In this document: in pieces, positions 11,391 to 20,526 of the stretch | Layout of the letters: every line of letters begins with the position of its first letter | Position numbering within the stretch: the first letter of the stretch is position 1 | Assembly (NCBI RefSeq): GCF_014836955.1 | Contig: NZ_JACSPV010000002.1 | Location: 124,001 to 188,000 of the forward strand | Reading direction: 5' to 3' | Source of the DNA: Bacillus norwichensis | GTDB taxonomy: Bacteria > Bacillota > Bacilli > Bacillales > Bacillaceae_C | Length of the DNA stretch: 64,000 nt | Position numbers and translations under genes: made by a program | The notes under the pieces: model-generated | Told to the model about the DNA's origin: nothing | Databases searched by the model: none | What the model saw: only the letters and a program-made list of their open reading frames with translations

Positions 11391-11753
11391 ATGTAACGCA
11401 TAATCATAACCTTCATGCTCTAATAAGCAGTGTGAAGGTTTTTTTTATAAGGATTGAATAAGTTTTCAAAAAAAGAGGTCGTTCTCTTTTTTGAAACGCT
11501 ATTTCAGAATGGCAGTCGAATTTTCGGAAAAATCGCTTGATTTCTTATTGTTTATTGGTTAAGATAGGCGCAACATCGATTATTTCTATAGGCATTTGAT
11601 GGTTTGTAAATTGGGAACAAAATTGTTTCCCTTTTATAACCGTTTATCATAAAATAAAGAGTACAAGGGGAAGACTAATTATTAATTTATTCCTTTGTCG
11701 GGATACATGTCCCTTCAACACCGCCACCCTACAAAAGAAGGGAGAGTAGTTTT
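11391..11753 (+). other. spx-mecA intergenic region
   Basis: Besides the spx terminator, it contains a second inverted repeat, TTTCAAAAAAAGAG / CTCTTTTTTGAAA (about 11463-11500), and an A/T-rich stretch with likely mecA promoter elements. The mecA ribosome-binding site is GAAGGGAGAG. No other gene was seen. Confidence 0.5.
11408..11446 (+). terminator. spx terminator
   Basis: ACCTTCA / TGAAGGT stem followed by eight T residues. Confidence 0.85.
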
Positions 11754-12413
11754 ATGGAGATTGAACGTATAAACGAAAATACAGTGAAATTTTACATTTC
11801 ATATGTCGATATAGAAGAAAGAGGCTTTGATCGCGAGGAAATATGGTACAGCCGTGAAAAAAGCGAAGAGTTGTTCTGGGAAATGATGGATGAGATCCAT
11901 CACGAAGAGGAATTTGTTCCTGAAGGACCATTATGGATCCAAGTCCAGGCATTGGACAAAGGGTTGGAAGTATTGGTTACAAAGGCACAATTGTCTAAAG
12001 ATGGACAAAGGTTCGAACTGCCGATCCCAGATGAAAAATTGAAGGACTTGCCGATTGATGAAAGGATTGAAGAGTTTCTCGACCACCATCTGCAATTAAA
12101 TCATTATGTGCGCTCTGATGATGATTTACTGGAATTCATCCTTATGTTTAATGACTTTGAAGATGTCTTGTCTCTCTCAAAGAGAGAGGGATTAGAAGAG
12201 GTCGAAACGAAACTGTTTGCGTATGAGAACAAATACTACTTATACGTAAAGTTTCATGATGAGGACTCTGATGAGGATCAAATTGAAGATGTTTTGAGCA
12301 TCCTGCTTGAATATGGATATGAATCAGCATTCACCATTCATCGCCTTGAAGAATATGGCAAAAAAGTGATTGACGAGGATGTTTTCAATACATTAAATAA
12401 ATATTTTGTTTAA
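11754..12413 (+). CDS. mecA: Clp adaptor protein MecA
   Basis: MecA delivers ComK and other substrates to ClpC-ClpP and also drives ClpC hexamer assembly. The 219-residue, strongly acidic protein begins MEIERINENTVKFYISYVDI, the typical N-terminal substrate-binding domain. It continues through a charged linker into the C-terminal ClpC-binding domain (from about residue 120) with DFEDVLSLS and LYVKFHDED. It sits between spx and coiA as in B. subtilis and is followed by a strong terminator. Confidence 0.96.
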   Translation: MEIERINENTVKFYISYVDIEERGFDREEIWYSREKSEELFWEMMDEIHHEEEFVPEGPLWIQVQALDKGLEVLVTKAQLSKDGQRFELPIPDEKLKDLPIDERIEEFLDHHLQLNHYVRSDDDLLEFILMFNDFEDVLSLSKREGLEEVETKLFAYENKYYLYVKFHDEDSDEDQIEDVLSILLEYGYESAFTIHRLEEYGKKVIDEDVFNTLNKYFV

Positions 12414-12444
12414 AAAACCGATTCCGTGAAAATCGGTTTTTTAT
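12414..12444 (+). terminator. mecA terminator
   Basis: AAAACCGATT / AATCGGTTTT hairpin with a T tract. Confidence 0.9.
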
Positions 12445-12511
12445 TTTGACTACTTTTAAAGGAGAAACAAACCATCCTGAAGAATACTTAATGAAGAAAG
12501 GAGTGCGTTAT

Positions 12512-13696
12512 TTGTTAACTGCATTGACCAAGCAAGGAGAACTCTTCACTCTGTATGGTGAAACGAGGAAGGGAATTCTTCAACTGAGAAAGCAGCAATT
12601 CTATTGTCCGATCTGTACAGAACCCCTCATTTTAAAAGCCGGCCACGTACGAATCCCGCATTTTTCTCACCGTGATCATTCCGAATGCATCAACACAGCT
12701 TCAGAACCAGAAAGTCCGAGACATTTAAAGGGTAAACTGGATTTGTTCAAGTGGTGTAGATCCAATCAATTGTCCGCCCATCTCGAACGGTATCTCCCTG
12801 AAATTAGACAGCGTCCCGATTTGCTGATAGAAAAGTCCGGCAGACGTTTTGCTGTAGAATTTCAATGTACTCCAATTTCCGTTCAAAATGTTGAAAGAAG
12901 ATCGCTTCAATACCTTTTATCAGACATCACCCCCATTTGGATTGTCGGTGGACAGCCCTTTCATAAAAGAAGAACAAGTGGGATGTTTGAACTGACTGAA
13001 TATCTTTGGTCACTAACAAGGAGAAACAGCGGATATACCATACTTGTCGGTTATGAGCCGGAAACCGAGAAGGTATCTCTGCTGACGAATATTGTACCTT
13101 ATACTTCTAGAAAAATTTCTGCTAAGCATTTTCAACAGCCAATTTCCGACGTGAAATGGCCCCTTCCTCTATCTGCAAAGCATCCCTATTTTCCATTTCA
13201 AAGCTGGTTAGGTGAAAAAAGGAATTGGATTCAACAAAAGGTTCGTTACGGGAACCTTGTGAAAGACCGCTTTTTAAGCGTGATTTATCAGGAGAAGTCT
13301 AATCCATTTGTACTGTCACCGCTTATCGGACTCCCTGTGAAGTACATGGAGAGCTTCGTTTCTCATCCGACCGAATGGCAGTTTTTTATTTGGGTGGACT
13401 GTTTAAAAAAATTAAGCCTTAATAAAAGAATCTCGCTTCACTATGTTTACTATAAGCTGCAAAAAAGAATATCCGAAGGTGACATTGTTTGCAGGGTGCT
13501 TCCGCTTCATGAGACCGCCTTGTGGGAGAAGGCTGTTCGAGATTATTTTCGAGTGCTTGAAGAACTGTTTTATTTTCAAAGGGCAGGGAAAGACTTATAT
13601 AGAGTGATTCGGTCATTTCCTTGGCCATCGCATGTGGAGGAGGCGAAGAATGGAGAAAAGGCCGCATTAAAAGCCCTGATAAAAAATTATCGCTAA
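12512..13696 (+). CDS. coiA: Competence protein CoiA
   Basis: CoiA is a cytoplasmic nuclease-like protein needed for processing and recombining DNA taken up during transformation. The 394-residue protein has an N-terminal zinc-finger-like CPIC motif near residue 35, then H-x-SH repeats (VRIPHFSHRDHSEC). The nuclease-like core follows (RPDLLIEKSGRRFAVEFQC), with the D...E-x-Q signature of a PD-(D/E)XK enzyme. The TTG at 12512 is chosen: GAAAGGAG lies eight bases upstream and it gives MLTALTKQGELFTLYG. Together with mecA it suggests retained competence functions. Confidence 0.92.
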   Translation: MLTALTKQGELFTLYGETRKGILQLRKQQFYCPICTEPLILKAGHVRIPHFSHRDHSECINTASEPESPRHLKGKLDLFKWCRSNQLSAHLERYLPEIRQRPDLLIEKSGRRFAVEFQCTPISVQNVERRSLQYLLSDITPIWIVGGQPFHKRRTSGMFELTEYLWSLTRRNSGYTILVGYEPETEKVSLLTNIVPYTSRKISAKHFQQPISDVKWPLPLSAKHPYFPFQSWLGEKRNWIQQKVRYGNLVKDRFLSVIYQEKSNPFVLSPLIGLPVKYMESFVSHPTEWQFFIWVDCLKKLSLNKRISLHYVYYKLQKRISEGDIVCRVLPLHETALWEKAVRDYFRVLEELFYFQRAGKDLYRVIRSFPWPSHVEEAKNGEKAALKALIKNYR

Positions 13697-13796
13697 ACAA
13701 AAGGTCTTTCCGTGTACTCGGCAGGACTTTTCCAATAAAATAGAGAATATGTTAATATGCAAAATTTGGAATAAGAAAGTGAACGGAGGATATGCT

Positions 13797-15617
13797 ATGG
13801 CACAGGATACGAACGTAAAAACTCTTCCAAGCCGCTCAGAAGTAAAAGAAGAATTGACATGGCGTTTGGAGGATATTTTTCAAACAGATGAAGAATGGGA
13901 GAAAGAGTACTCCGCTATTCAGGAAGAGATTCCAGAAGGCGAACAATTTAAAGGGAAACTGGATGAAAGCGCAGAAACGCTTTACAGCGCATTGAAGTTT
14001 CAATCCAAACTGTCCCAGCGGATGGGAAAGCTGTATACATATGCACATATGCGTTATGACCAGGATACAGCCGATTCGCATTATCAAGCTTTTAATGCGC
14101 GGGCTGAATCACTCTATTCCAAACTTGCGAGTGTTTTTTCCTACATTGTTCCTGAAATATTGGCAATGGATGAGAACAGACTGAAACAGTTTTTAGAGGA
14201 GAATAAGGACCTGCAACTTTATCAAAAGGCCTTGGACGAGATCAATCTGAAGCGGGGACATGTATTGAGCTCTGAGCAGGAGGCGTTGCTTGCAGAAGCA
14301 TCAGAGGTTTTGGGGGCATCGAGTACTACCTTTGGCATGCTGAACAACGCTGACCTTGTATTTCCAGTCATGAAGGATGAAGAAGGCAATGATGTCCAAT
14401 TGTCACACGGAAACTATATTCAGTTTTTGGAAAGCCAGGACCGGGATGTTCGTGAACAAGCGTTTAAAAATGTCTATGACACGTATGGAAAATTCACCAA
14501 TACTTTCGCCAGCACTTTAAGTGGCACAATTAAAAAGGATAATTTTTACGCGAAGGCTAGAAATTATGACTCTGCAAGGCAGGCTGCATTGTCGGCTAAT
14601 AATATTCCTGAGAGCGTCTATGACAATCTCGTTTCCACGATTAATAAAAACCTGCACCTGCTTCACCGTTACATTGGTTTGAGAAAAAAGGTTATACAGG
14701 TTGATAAACTCCATATGTACGATCTTTATGTTCCGCTTGTAAAAGAGGTGGATATGAAGATTAAATATGAAGAAGCGAAAGATATTTTGCTGGAAGGGCT
14801 AAAGCCGTTAGGCGAAGATTATATCAATATTTTGAAAGAGGGATTTGAAAACCGTTGGGTGGATGTTGTAGAGAATAAAGGAAAAAGAAGCGGTGCTTAT
14901 TCTTCCGGGACATACGGAACAAATCCATATATTTTAATGAATTGGCAGGATAATGTGAACAATTTATTCACCCTTGCCCATGAATTCGGTCATAGCGTTC
15001 ATAGCTATTACACGCGAAAATCCCAACCGTATCCTTATGGAAACTATTCAATTTTTGTAGCGGAAGTGGCTTCAACCTGCAACGAAGCATTGCTGGGAGA
15101 TTATTTGCAAAAAACAACCACTGATAAACAAAAACGCCTTTATTTAATCAATCATTATTTGGAAGGGTTCCGAGGTACGGTATTCCGTCAAACAATGTTT
15201 GCGGAATTTGAGCATTTGATCCACCAGAAAGCGCAAAATGGAGAAGCATTGACGTCAGATCTGCTGACAAATGAGTATTATGAATTGAATAAGAAGTATT
15301 TCGGTGAAGAAAATCTTCATATAGATAAAGAAATTGGCCTTGAATGGTCAAGGATTCCACATTTTTACTATAATTATTACGTTTACCAATATGCCACAGG
15401 CTTTAGTGCTGCAACTGCTCTAAGCCAACAAATCCTAGATGAAGGGGAAGAAGCAGTCAAACGTTACATTGGGTTCCTCCAAGCAGGAAGCTCTGACTAT
15501 CCAATCGAGGTATTGAAAAAAGCTGGCGTTGACATGACTTCATCAGAACCAATTGAAGCAGCCTGCAAAGTCTTTGAAGAAAAGCTGAATGAAATGGAAC
15601 AGCTGTTAAATGAATAA
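13797..15617 (+). CDS. pepF: Oligoendopeptidase F (M3 family)
   Basis: A zinc metallopeptidase that cleaves short peptides in the cytoplasm. The 606-residue protein carries HEFGHSVHSYY (about residue 395) with a downstream acidic ligand in EVASTCNEALL, the M3 active site. Length matches PepF/YjbG. ATG 13797 follows CGGAGG; an upstream in-frame ATG at 13749 lacks a ribosome-binding site. It sits between coiA and yizD as in B. subtilis and ends in a strong terminator. Confidence 0.96.
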   Translation: MAQDTNVKTLPSRSEVKEELTWRLEDIFQTDEEWEKEYSAIQEEIPEGEQFKGKLDESAETLYSALKFQSKLSQRMGKLYTYAHMRYDQDTADSHYQAFNARAESLYSKLASVFSYIVPEILAMDENRLKQFLEENKDLQLYQKALDEINLKRGHVLSSEQEALLAEASEVLGASSTTFGMLNNADLVFPVMKDEEGNDVQLSHGNYIQFLESQDRDVREQAFKNVYDTYGKFTNTFASTLSGTIKKDNFYAKARNYDSARQAALSANNIPESVYDNLVSTINKNLHLLHRYIGLRKKVIQVDKLHMYDLYVPLVKEVDMKIKYEEAKDILLEGLKPLGEDYINILKEGFENRWVDVVENKGKRSGAYSSGTYGTNPYILMNWQDNVNNLFTLAHEFGHSVHSYYTRKSQPYPYGNYSIFVAEVASTCNEALLGDYLQKTTTDKQKRLYLINHYLEGFRGTVFRQTMFAEFEHLIHQKAQNGEALTSDLLTNEYYELNKKYFGEENLHIDKEIGLEWSRIPHFYYNYYVYQYATGFSAATALSQQILDEGEEAVKRYIGFLQAGSSDYPIEVLKKAGVDMTSSEPIEAACKVFEEKLNEMEQLLNE

Positions 15618-15619
15618 TA

Positions 15620-15654
15620 AAAAGAGAGCCGGAAATCGTTTTCGGCTCTCTTTT
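15620..15654 (+). terminator. pepF terminator
   Basis: AAGAGAGCCG / CGGCTCTCTT hairpin followed by TTTT. Confidence 0.9.
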
Positions 15655-15675
15655 ACTGTAGAAAGAATGATTAAT

Positions 15676-15852
15676 TTAATGAAAACCTTTAAATTTGTTC
15701 CAGCTGTTTACAAAGGAGAAAAAAATGAAAATGGAAAGAAAGAGCAGTGGAGCAGTAATATAAATGGGAATTAGCTGCATGAGACCCAGCATATTGAGAT
15801 AAAAACTGATAATAAAAAACAGAACCATTAACCCGATCAGAGTTTTTCTCAA
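15676..15852 (-). CDS. YizD-like small membrane protein
   Basis: A 58-residue protein with two hydrophobic helices (about residues 5-22 and 28-47) and a basic C-terminus. TTG 15852 is preferred because GGAGGG lies nine bases upstream. Its place between pepF and spxH is that of B. subtilis yizD, so it may be the orthologue, but the family has no known function. Confidence 0.6.
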   Translation of the reverse strand: MRKTLIGLMVLFFIISFYLNMLGLMQLIPIYITAPLLFLSIFIFFSFVNSWNKFKGFH

Positions 15853-15952
15853 TTTTGCAATCCCTCCATTTTGAATGCCTTGCTTCAATCTTTATGACAA
15901 AGAAAGGATAATATGAATCAGAAATGCGAAGGGGCCTTGTTTAGTGTAGAAA

Positions 15953-16135
15953 ATTTTCGAGGGAGGCAGTATCCTAGCACCTCCAATTCAAAGGTCAACG
16001 CAGAAGGCTGACTCAGAACGTGACAAGCTGTCACTTCGTCTGCACTGGCAGACCCTATGTTTCGGCAGGCTCAATTCAGCGACGTCCTGCCGTAGCACAT
16101 CCTGTGCGTCGCTCCATGAGATAATTAGTTTTGCT
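15953..16135. repeat. Diverged hairpin repeat (GTGACAAGCTGTCAC core)
   Basis: A non-coding, GC-richer stretch between yizD and spxH. The core inverted repeat GTGACAAGCTGTCAC (16020-16034), read on the minus strand, aligns with the 24.03 kb copy GCGACAGGACGTCGC, including the flanking GAAG and GTTCT. The paired positions change together, as in a structured RNA or hairpin DNA. Confidence 0.55.
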
Positions 16136-16167
16136 CACACAAAAAAAAGAAAGGCGTTTTTCGCCTT

Positions 16168-16974
16168 TCAACAGGACTGCAGACACTTCCAATAAGAGCC
16201 ATATGCAGAATTGATTTTTTCAACTTTGCGTTGGAGCTGAAGCTTTTTCAACTTTCTTTCCATTTGCTGGTATGGTATATCATAGATGACTGAAAGATCG
16301 TGTGTTGAAATGATTGATTGCCCGGATAAATATTTTTCCAATGGTGGAATCTTTGTTGGATGGGCATATCCATCCATCATTTCTTTTAAAATTTGGACAT
16401 AAATGGAATAAGAGTAACGTCCGGTAATTTTCAATCCTTCATCTTCTATATGTTCATTAAAAAACACCATTGCCGGCATCTCTGTTACATTCATTTCAGA
16501 TGAAATCCTTATATCGCATTGAAATGCTCTTGCAGCGCTTGATGAATAGATGTCACGGATAAATTCCTTGCAATCCAAGCCAACACTTCTTGCACATTTT
16601 TCTAGTGTATTGATATCTGTAATATTGGCTTGTTCAGCAAAAAGCAATTCTTGTAGCCTTCTCAAAAAGCGGATGCCATTTCTTTTCCCCTGTAATTCTG
16701 CAGCTTTAATACTAATAGCTGCCAAATGTGGAACAACTGTGCCCTGCTCCATCATATTTGTTTTCTGCCTTCTGTTTCCGTTGTTCAGCACGGTCAAATC
16801 TCCACATAGCACATGTTTAAGTGTGAAATAATCACCATATTGAAGTTGCAGCTTTTTAATGATTGGATTCAGGAGCCAGCATTCTTCGCAAAAAGGATCT
16901 ATAAATACATATATCTCGATTGGTTTATTTCGTATGTCTTTGAGCTTAAGAAAGCTTTGGGTTTTCCAATCCAT
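16168..16974 (-). CDS. spxH: ClpXP adaptor SpxH/YjbH
   Basis: SpxH delivers Spx to ClpXP for degradation under non-stress conditions. The 268-residue protein has a DsbA-like thioredoxin fold with the redox Cys pair in FIDPFCEECWLL and a cis-Pro-type motif in VTEMPAMVFF. It is co-transcribed with yjbI, whose stop codon overlaps this ATG by one base. A GTG one codon earlier is an alternative start. spx itself lies 5 kb upstream, so regulator and adaptor are close. Confidence 0.95.
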   Translation of the reverse strand: MDWKTQSFLKLKDIRNKPIEIYVFIDPFCEECWLLNPIIKKLQLQYGDYFTLKHVLCGDLTVLNNGNRRQKTNMMEQGTVVPHLAAISIKAAELQGKRNGIRFLRRLQELLFAEQANITDINTLEKCARSVGLDCKEFIRDIYSSSAARAFQCDIRISSEMNVTEMPAMVFFNEHIEDEGLKITGRYSYSIYVQILKEMMDGYAHPTKIPPLEKYLSGQSIISTHDLSVIYDIPYQQMERKLKKLQLQRKVEKINSAYGSYWKCLQSC

Positions 16975-17375
16975 CACGGCGCTTCACCCAGTGCTTCATC
17001 AGGTGTATTTACCATGTGATTGGCTGTAATGGCAAGTCTTGAATAAAAGAACTCCTGAAAAGAGGGTTCAAGCTCGACTTCATCCATTGCTTCACTCATG
17101 CACTTTAGCCATGCTTTCGCTCTGAGAGGAGTGATTTCATGGGGCAAGTGCCGTGCCCGCATCATGGGATGGCCATGCTCTTGTGTATACAGCGGCGGTC
17201 CCCCAAGAAATTGCGTCAAAAATTGTTTTTGTTTCCTTGCAACTTCTGTTAGATCTTCTGGGAATATGGGGATCAGGTCGGGATGTTTTCCTACCCTGCG
17301 ATAAAAGGCATCTACAAGAGAGGAGAGCTTTTCTTCTCCAATTGCGTCATACGGCATCATACGCTTTTCAACCAT
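16974..17375 (-). CDS. yjbI: Group II truncated hemoglobin YjbI
   Basis: A 133-residue 2-over-2 globin. Visible signatures are the Phe-rich N-terminal helix, the QKQFLTQFLGGPP turn, the proximal His in MRARHLPHEI and the Trp in RAKAWLKCM, typical of group II (GlbO/YjbI). The protein binds heme and O2 or NO. In firmicutes it is almost always paired with yjbH, as here, which suggests a link to oxidative or nitrosative control of Spx. ATG 17375 follows AAAAGGAG. Confidence 0.95.
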   Translation of the reverse strand: MVEKRMMPYDAIGEEKLSSLVDAFYRRVGKHPDLIPIFPEDLTEVARKQKQFLTQFLGGPPLYTQEHGHPMMRARHLPHEITPLRAKAWLKCMSEAMDEVELEPSFQEFFYSRLAITANHMVNTPDEALGEAP

Positions 17376-17585
17376 ATGAATCGCTCCTTTTTTAGAAAAT
17401 AGTTAGAATACAAAAATATAAATGCAGGCAAAGTGAAATGAATTGCATCTGAGTCTGCCGATGCCCAAATGTGGCACTTATCTGGCCAGATACTTTGCGC
17501 TATTCTTAAATAGTATGTACATTGTATCAACGGCTTAAAAATAACACAAATAAATAGCATTTTGGGGGAAAAGAGGTATTGACAC

Positions 17586-17614
17586 GTTGAAAAATCCCTG
17601 TTATACAAACAGGG
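17586..17614 (-). terminator. cwlQ terminator
   Basis: On the minus strand AATCCCTGTT / AACAGGGATT is followed by TTT, 30 bases past the cwlQ stop. Confidence 0.8.
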
Positions 17615-17641
17615 ATTCAAGAAAGATTGATATTCGTACAT

Positions 17642-18307
17642 TTAGCTGAGATAAGTATCTGTTACTTTACGAACATAGTTTTGAGTTTCCTTGAATGGAG
17701 GGATGCCTCCGTATTTGTCTACATTACCGGGGCCTGCATTGTAAGCTGCAAGTGCTAGCTTTATGTTGCCTTGGTATTTATCTAACATACTCCGTAAATA
17801 CTTTGTGCCAGCCATAACATTTTGCTCCGGATCCATAATATCGGTGACCCCGAGACCGCGAGCAGTAGCAGGCATCAACTGCATTAATCCGGAAGCCCCA
17901 GCTCCGCTTACGGCACGGCTATTAAAATTAGATTCATGTCGAATGATTGATTTGATTAATTTGGATGGCAGTTGATAGGTCTCAGCTGCCCGTTCTATAA
18001 TTTTTTCAATCGAAGCTCCCGTTTTCATTACAGTCGGAGATGAAGTCTCTTGAATGTTAGGAGTACTTACTTTGTCTGTCAGATAGTGCTGTATGTAAGC
18101 TTGGTTGTTTTGAAAAACCTGTCCAAGGGCATTCAATGCGTTTTCGGTTTGTCCATTAAAAGAAATAGTGTTCTGTGATTGAACAAACTCCTGAAGAAGA
18201 CTGGCAAATGATGAAGATGCAGGCGTACTTGAATTTGAAGGCTGCTCCGAGAAGTTTTGGAGCGAGTGCAATTCAAGCAATGCCTTGATTTGACCTAATG
18301 AATTCAA
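17642..18307 (-). CDS. cwlQ: Lytic transglycosylase CwlQ (YjbJ)
   Basis: A 221-residue peptidoglycan hydrolase. The C-terminal half (from about residue 105) is a soluble lytic transglycosylase domain with the catalytic Glu in IIRHESNFN, then GASGLMQLMPATA and ALAAYNAGPGNV. The N-terminal 100 residues are Ser/Gln/Asn-rich and low complexity. No clear signal peptide is seen, as in B. subtilis YjbJ/CwlQ, which has muramidase and transglycosylase activity. The TTG start overlaps the yjbK stop by four bases and follows GGAGGGG. Confidence 0.93.
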   Translation of the reverse strand: MNSLGQIKALLELHSLQNFSEQPSNSSTPASSSFASLLQEFVQSQNTISFNGQTENALNALGQVFQNNQAYIQHYLTDKVSTPNIQETSSPTVMKTGASIEKIIERAAETYQLPSKLIKSIIRHESNFNSRAVSGAGASGLMQLMPATARGLGVTDIMDPEQNVMAGTKYLRSMLDKYQGNIKLALAAYNAGPGNVDKYGGIPPFKETQNYVRKVTDTYLS

Positions 18308-18891
18308 TGATTCCCCTCCTTTTTTGCATGAAAAAATCTCTTGATTTTATTATCGGCATGAACCTTGGGAATGTTGAGTTCATTTAACAATTGAAGTAAA
18401 TCATTTTCACCATCCGTTGACTGTTCATCCAACTCATATTCTATTTCAAAATCCTCTAAGCCAAAATAAATGCTGTGATCAAGCATCAACTGTCCCTTTT
18501 TAAAAGGAACCTGAGCCCGGCTAGTCTGAAGGACACCTTTGTATTCGAGAGATTCAGGATGGATATGTAAAAGCATGAGTTCATCCTTGACTTCACCAGC
18601 AGGGAACGCAGTTTCACTAATCAAGTCTTTTGCCTGTTCAGCGGAAATGGGTTGATTGATTTCAAGGACGCCAGCCTCTACTATTAATTTTAACGTTAGC
18701 TCAAATCGTCCGTTTTTCTCCCTGATTCTGAGGGCTGCTTTTTTTCTCCCGAGAGAGCCTTCTGATGTGTCAAAGTAATGGTTATCTTGTGTGAAAAAAT
18801 CATGATCTTTAAGTTGGAAATGTTGATAAATTTTAATAAAGCTTTCTTTGTTTAGCATGTTTTTAAATTCAATTTCAATATTTCTGCCCAA
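18304..18891 (-). CDS. yjbK: CYTH-domain protein YjbK
   Basis: A 195-residue CYTH (triphosphate tunnel metalloenzyme) protein. It has the EIEFK signature near the N-terminus (IEIEFKNML), paired basic/acidic strands such as ALRIREKNGRFELTLK, and the acidic strand FEIEYEL. Family members hydrolyse triphosphates or cyclise nucleotides; the substrate of YjbK is not settled. TTG 18891 is preferred over a more upstream ATG because AAAGGA lies just before it and the length then matches B. subtilis. It is translationally coupled to cwlQ and divergent from yjbM. Confidence 0.88.
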   Translation of the reverse strand: MGRNIEIEFKNMLNKESFIKIYQHFQLKDHDFFTQDNHYFDTSEGSLGRKKAALRIREKNGRFELTLKLIVEAGVLEINQPISAEQAKDLISETAFPAGEVKDELMLLHIHPESLEYKGVLQTSRAQVPFKKGQLMLDHSIYFGLEDFEIEYELDEQSTDGENDLLQLLNELNIPKVHADNKIKRFFHAKKEGNH

Positions 18892-19052
18892 AACTGTTCG
18901 TCCTTTCTGAAACGATATCTTCATTATCGCTTTTTTAAACAGATAGTTCAATGTATGAATGATCACTTTATGCTAAAATGAGGTCGTATATAAATTATGA
19001 AAAAAAGTATTGGTTAAACTTTGCGCCAGACGTCACAGGGGTGAGTAGTATC

Positions 19053-19703
19053 TTGAATCATTGGGATCAATTTTTAGCGCCATATAAGCAAGCAGTAGAC
19101 GAATTGAAAGTAAAATTAAAAGGAATGAGGGGACAATTTGCAGAAGAACATGTCCACTCACCAATTGAATTTGTGACCGGACGGGTAAAACCGGTTGCAA
19201 GCATTTTGGTTAAAGCGAACCTAAAAAACATTCCACTGGATAAACTGGAGACTGAAATCCAGGATATTGCAGGGCTTAGAATGATGTGTCAGTTTGTCGA
19301 CGATATCAAGACAGTCGTCGAGCTTCTTAGGAAAAGAAATGATTTTCGAATTGTTGAGGAGAGGAACTACATTTCTCATAAGAAGCCGAGCGGCTATCGT
19401 TCCTATCACGTGGTAATCGAGTATCCGGTTCAGACAATTCATGGGGAAAAGAAAATTCTTGTTGAGATCCAAATTCGGACACTAGCTATGAATTTCTGGG
19501 CTACAATCGAGCATTCACTCAACTATAAATATCAGGGGCAGATACCCGACGAAATTAAAGACAGGCTCCAAGCGGCTGCTGAAGCAGCTTTCAGGCTCGA
19601 TGAGCAAATGTCACAAATCAAGGATGAAATACAAGAAGCACAGGTTTATTTTACAAAGAATAGGGAAGCGTATGAGCTTCCCGATGGGAATAATGACCGT
19701 TGA
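19053..19703 (+). CDS. yjbM: Small alarmone synthetase YjbM (RelQ/SasB)
   Basis: A single-domain (p)ppGpp synthetase that transfers pyrophosphate from ATP to GDP or GTP. The 216-residue protein has the synthetase motifs VTGRVKPVASI, QDIAGLRMMCQF, a basic KKPSGYRSYHVV and the conserved EIQIRTLAMNFWATIEHSLNY region (split here: EIQIRTLAMNF and ATIEHSLNY). There is no hydrolase domain. TTG 19053, nine bases after AGGGGTGA, gives a start that aligns with B. subtilis YjbM; an ATG at 18978 would add 25 residues without a ribosome-binding site. It forms an operon with nadF and yjbO. Confidence 0.95.
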   Translation: MNHWDQFLAPYKQAVDELKVKLKGMRGQFAEEHVHSPIEFVTGRVKPVASILVKANLKNIPLDKLETEIQDIAGLRMMCQFVDDIKTVVELLRKRNDFRIVEERNYISHKKPSGYRSYHVVIEYPVQTIHGEKKILVEIQIRTLAMNFWATIEHSLNYKYQGQIPDEIKDRLQAAAEAAFRLDEQMSQIKDEIQEAQVYFTKNREAYELPDGNNDR

Positions 19704-19721
19704 GGAGGAAGTGTGGACGTG

Positions 19722-20522
19722 ATGAGGTTTTCGGTACTTTCAAAAGGCGATTCGACATCTAATTCGTTAATGCAAAGAATTATCACTTATTTACAGGATT
19801 TTGAACTAATTTATGACGAGGAAGAACCCGATATTGTGATCTCTGTAGGTGGAGATGGAACACTCCTCTATGCATTTCACCGCTACAGCTCGAGATTGGA
19901 TAAAGTGGCTTTTGTCGGGGTTCACACCGGGCATCTAGGGTTTTATGCAGACTGGCTTCCAGATGAAATCGAAAAGCTTGTGATTGCCATTGCAAAAACA
20001 CCTTATCAGGTCGTTGAGTACCCGCTTTTGGAAGTGATCATCCGTTACCGGCATGGTGGAAAAGAGACGAAATACCTTGGATTGAATGAATCGACTGTCA
20101 AAAGTACAGTCGGAACACTTGTCATGGATGTTGAAATCAGAGGGGAGCATTTTGAACGTTTTCGTGGAGACGGTCTTTGTGTATCTACTCCCTCGGGAAG
20201 TACAGCCTATAATAAAGCACTAGGCGGAGCTATTATCCATCCTGCAATTCATGCCATTCAATTAGCGGAAATGGCATCTATTAACAATCGGGTGTTTAGG
20301 ACAGTCGGCTCACCGCTTATTTTGCCAGCACATCATACCTTGATGCTCAAACCTGTATACGTTCATGATTTCAATGTGACGATTGACCATCTTTCTGTAA
20401 TGCACCGCGACGTAAAATCTATCCAATTTCGAGTTGCGGATGAAAAAGTACGATTCGCGCGCTTCAGGCCGTTTCCATTTTGGAAAAGGGTTCATGATTC
20501 GTTCATATCGGATGAAGGATAG
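19722..20522 (+). CDS. nadF: NAD kinase
   Basis: Phosphorylates NAD+ to NADP+, feeding reductant to anabolism. The 266-residue protein has GGDGTLL at residues 43-49, the NE motif in GLNESTV, and the catalytic/binding core [15 protein letters not shown] (about residue 150). ATG 19722 matches the family start [13 protein letters not shown] 19719 and GTG 19713 are alternatives closer to the GAGGAGG. It lies nine bases after yjbM and four before yjbO, clearly one operon. Confidence 0.95.
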   Translation: MRFSVLSKGDSTSNSLMQRIITYLQDFELIYDEEEPDIVISVGGDGTLLYAFHRYSSRLDKVAFVGVHTGHLGFYADWLPDEIEKLVIAIAKTPYQVVEYPLLEVIIRYRHGGKETKYLGLNESTVKSTVGTLVMDVEIRGEHFERFRGDGLCVSTPSGSTAYNKALGGAIIHPAIHAIQLAEMASINNRVFRTVGSPLILPAHHTLMLKPVYVHDFNVTIDHLSVMHRDVKSIQFRVADEKVRFARFRPFPFWKRVHDSFISDEG

Positions 20523-20526
20523 GAAA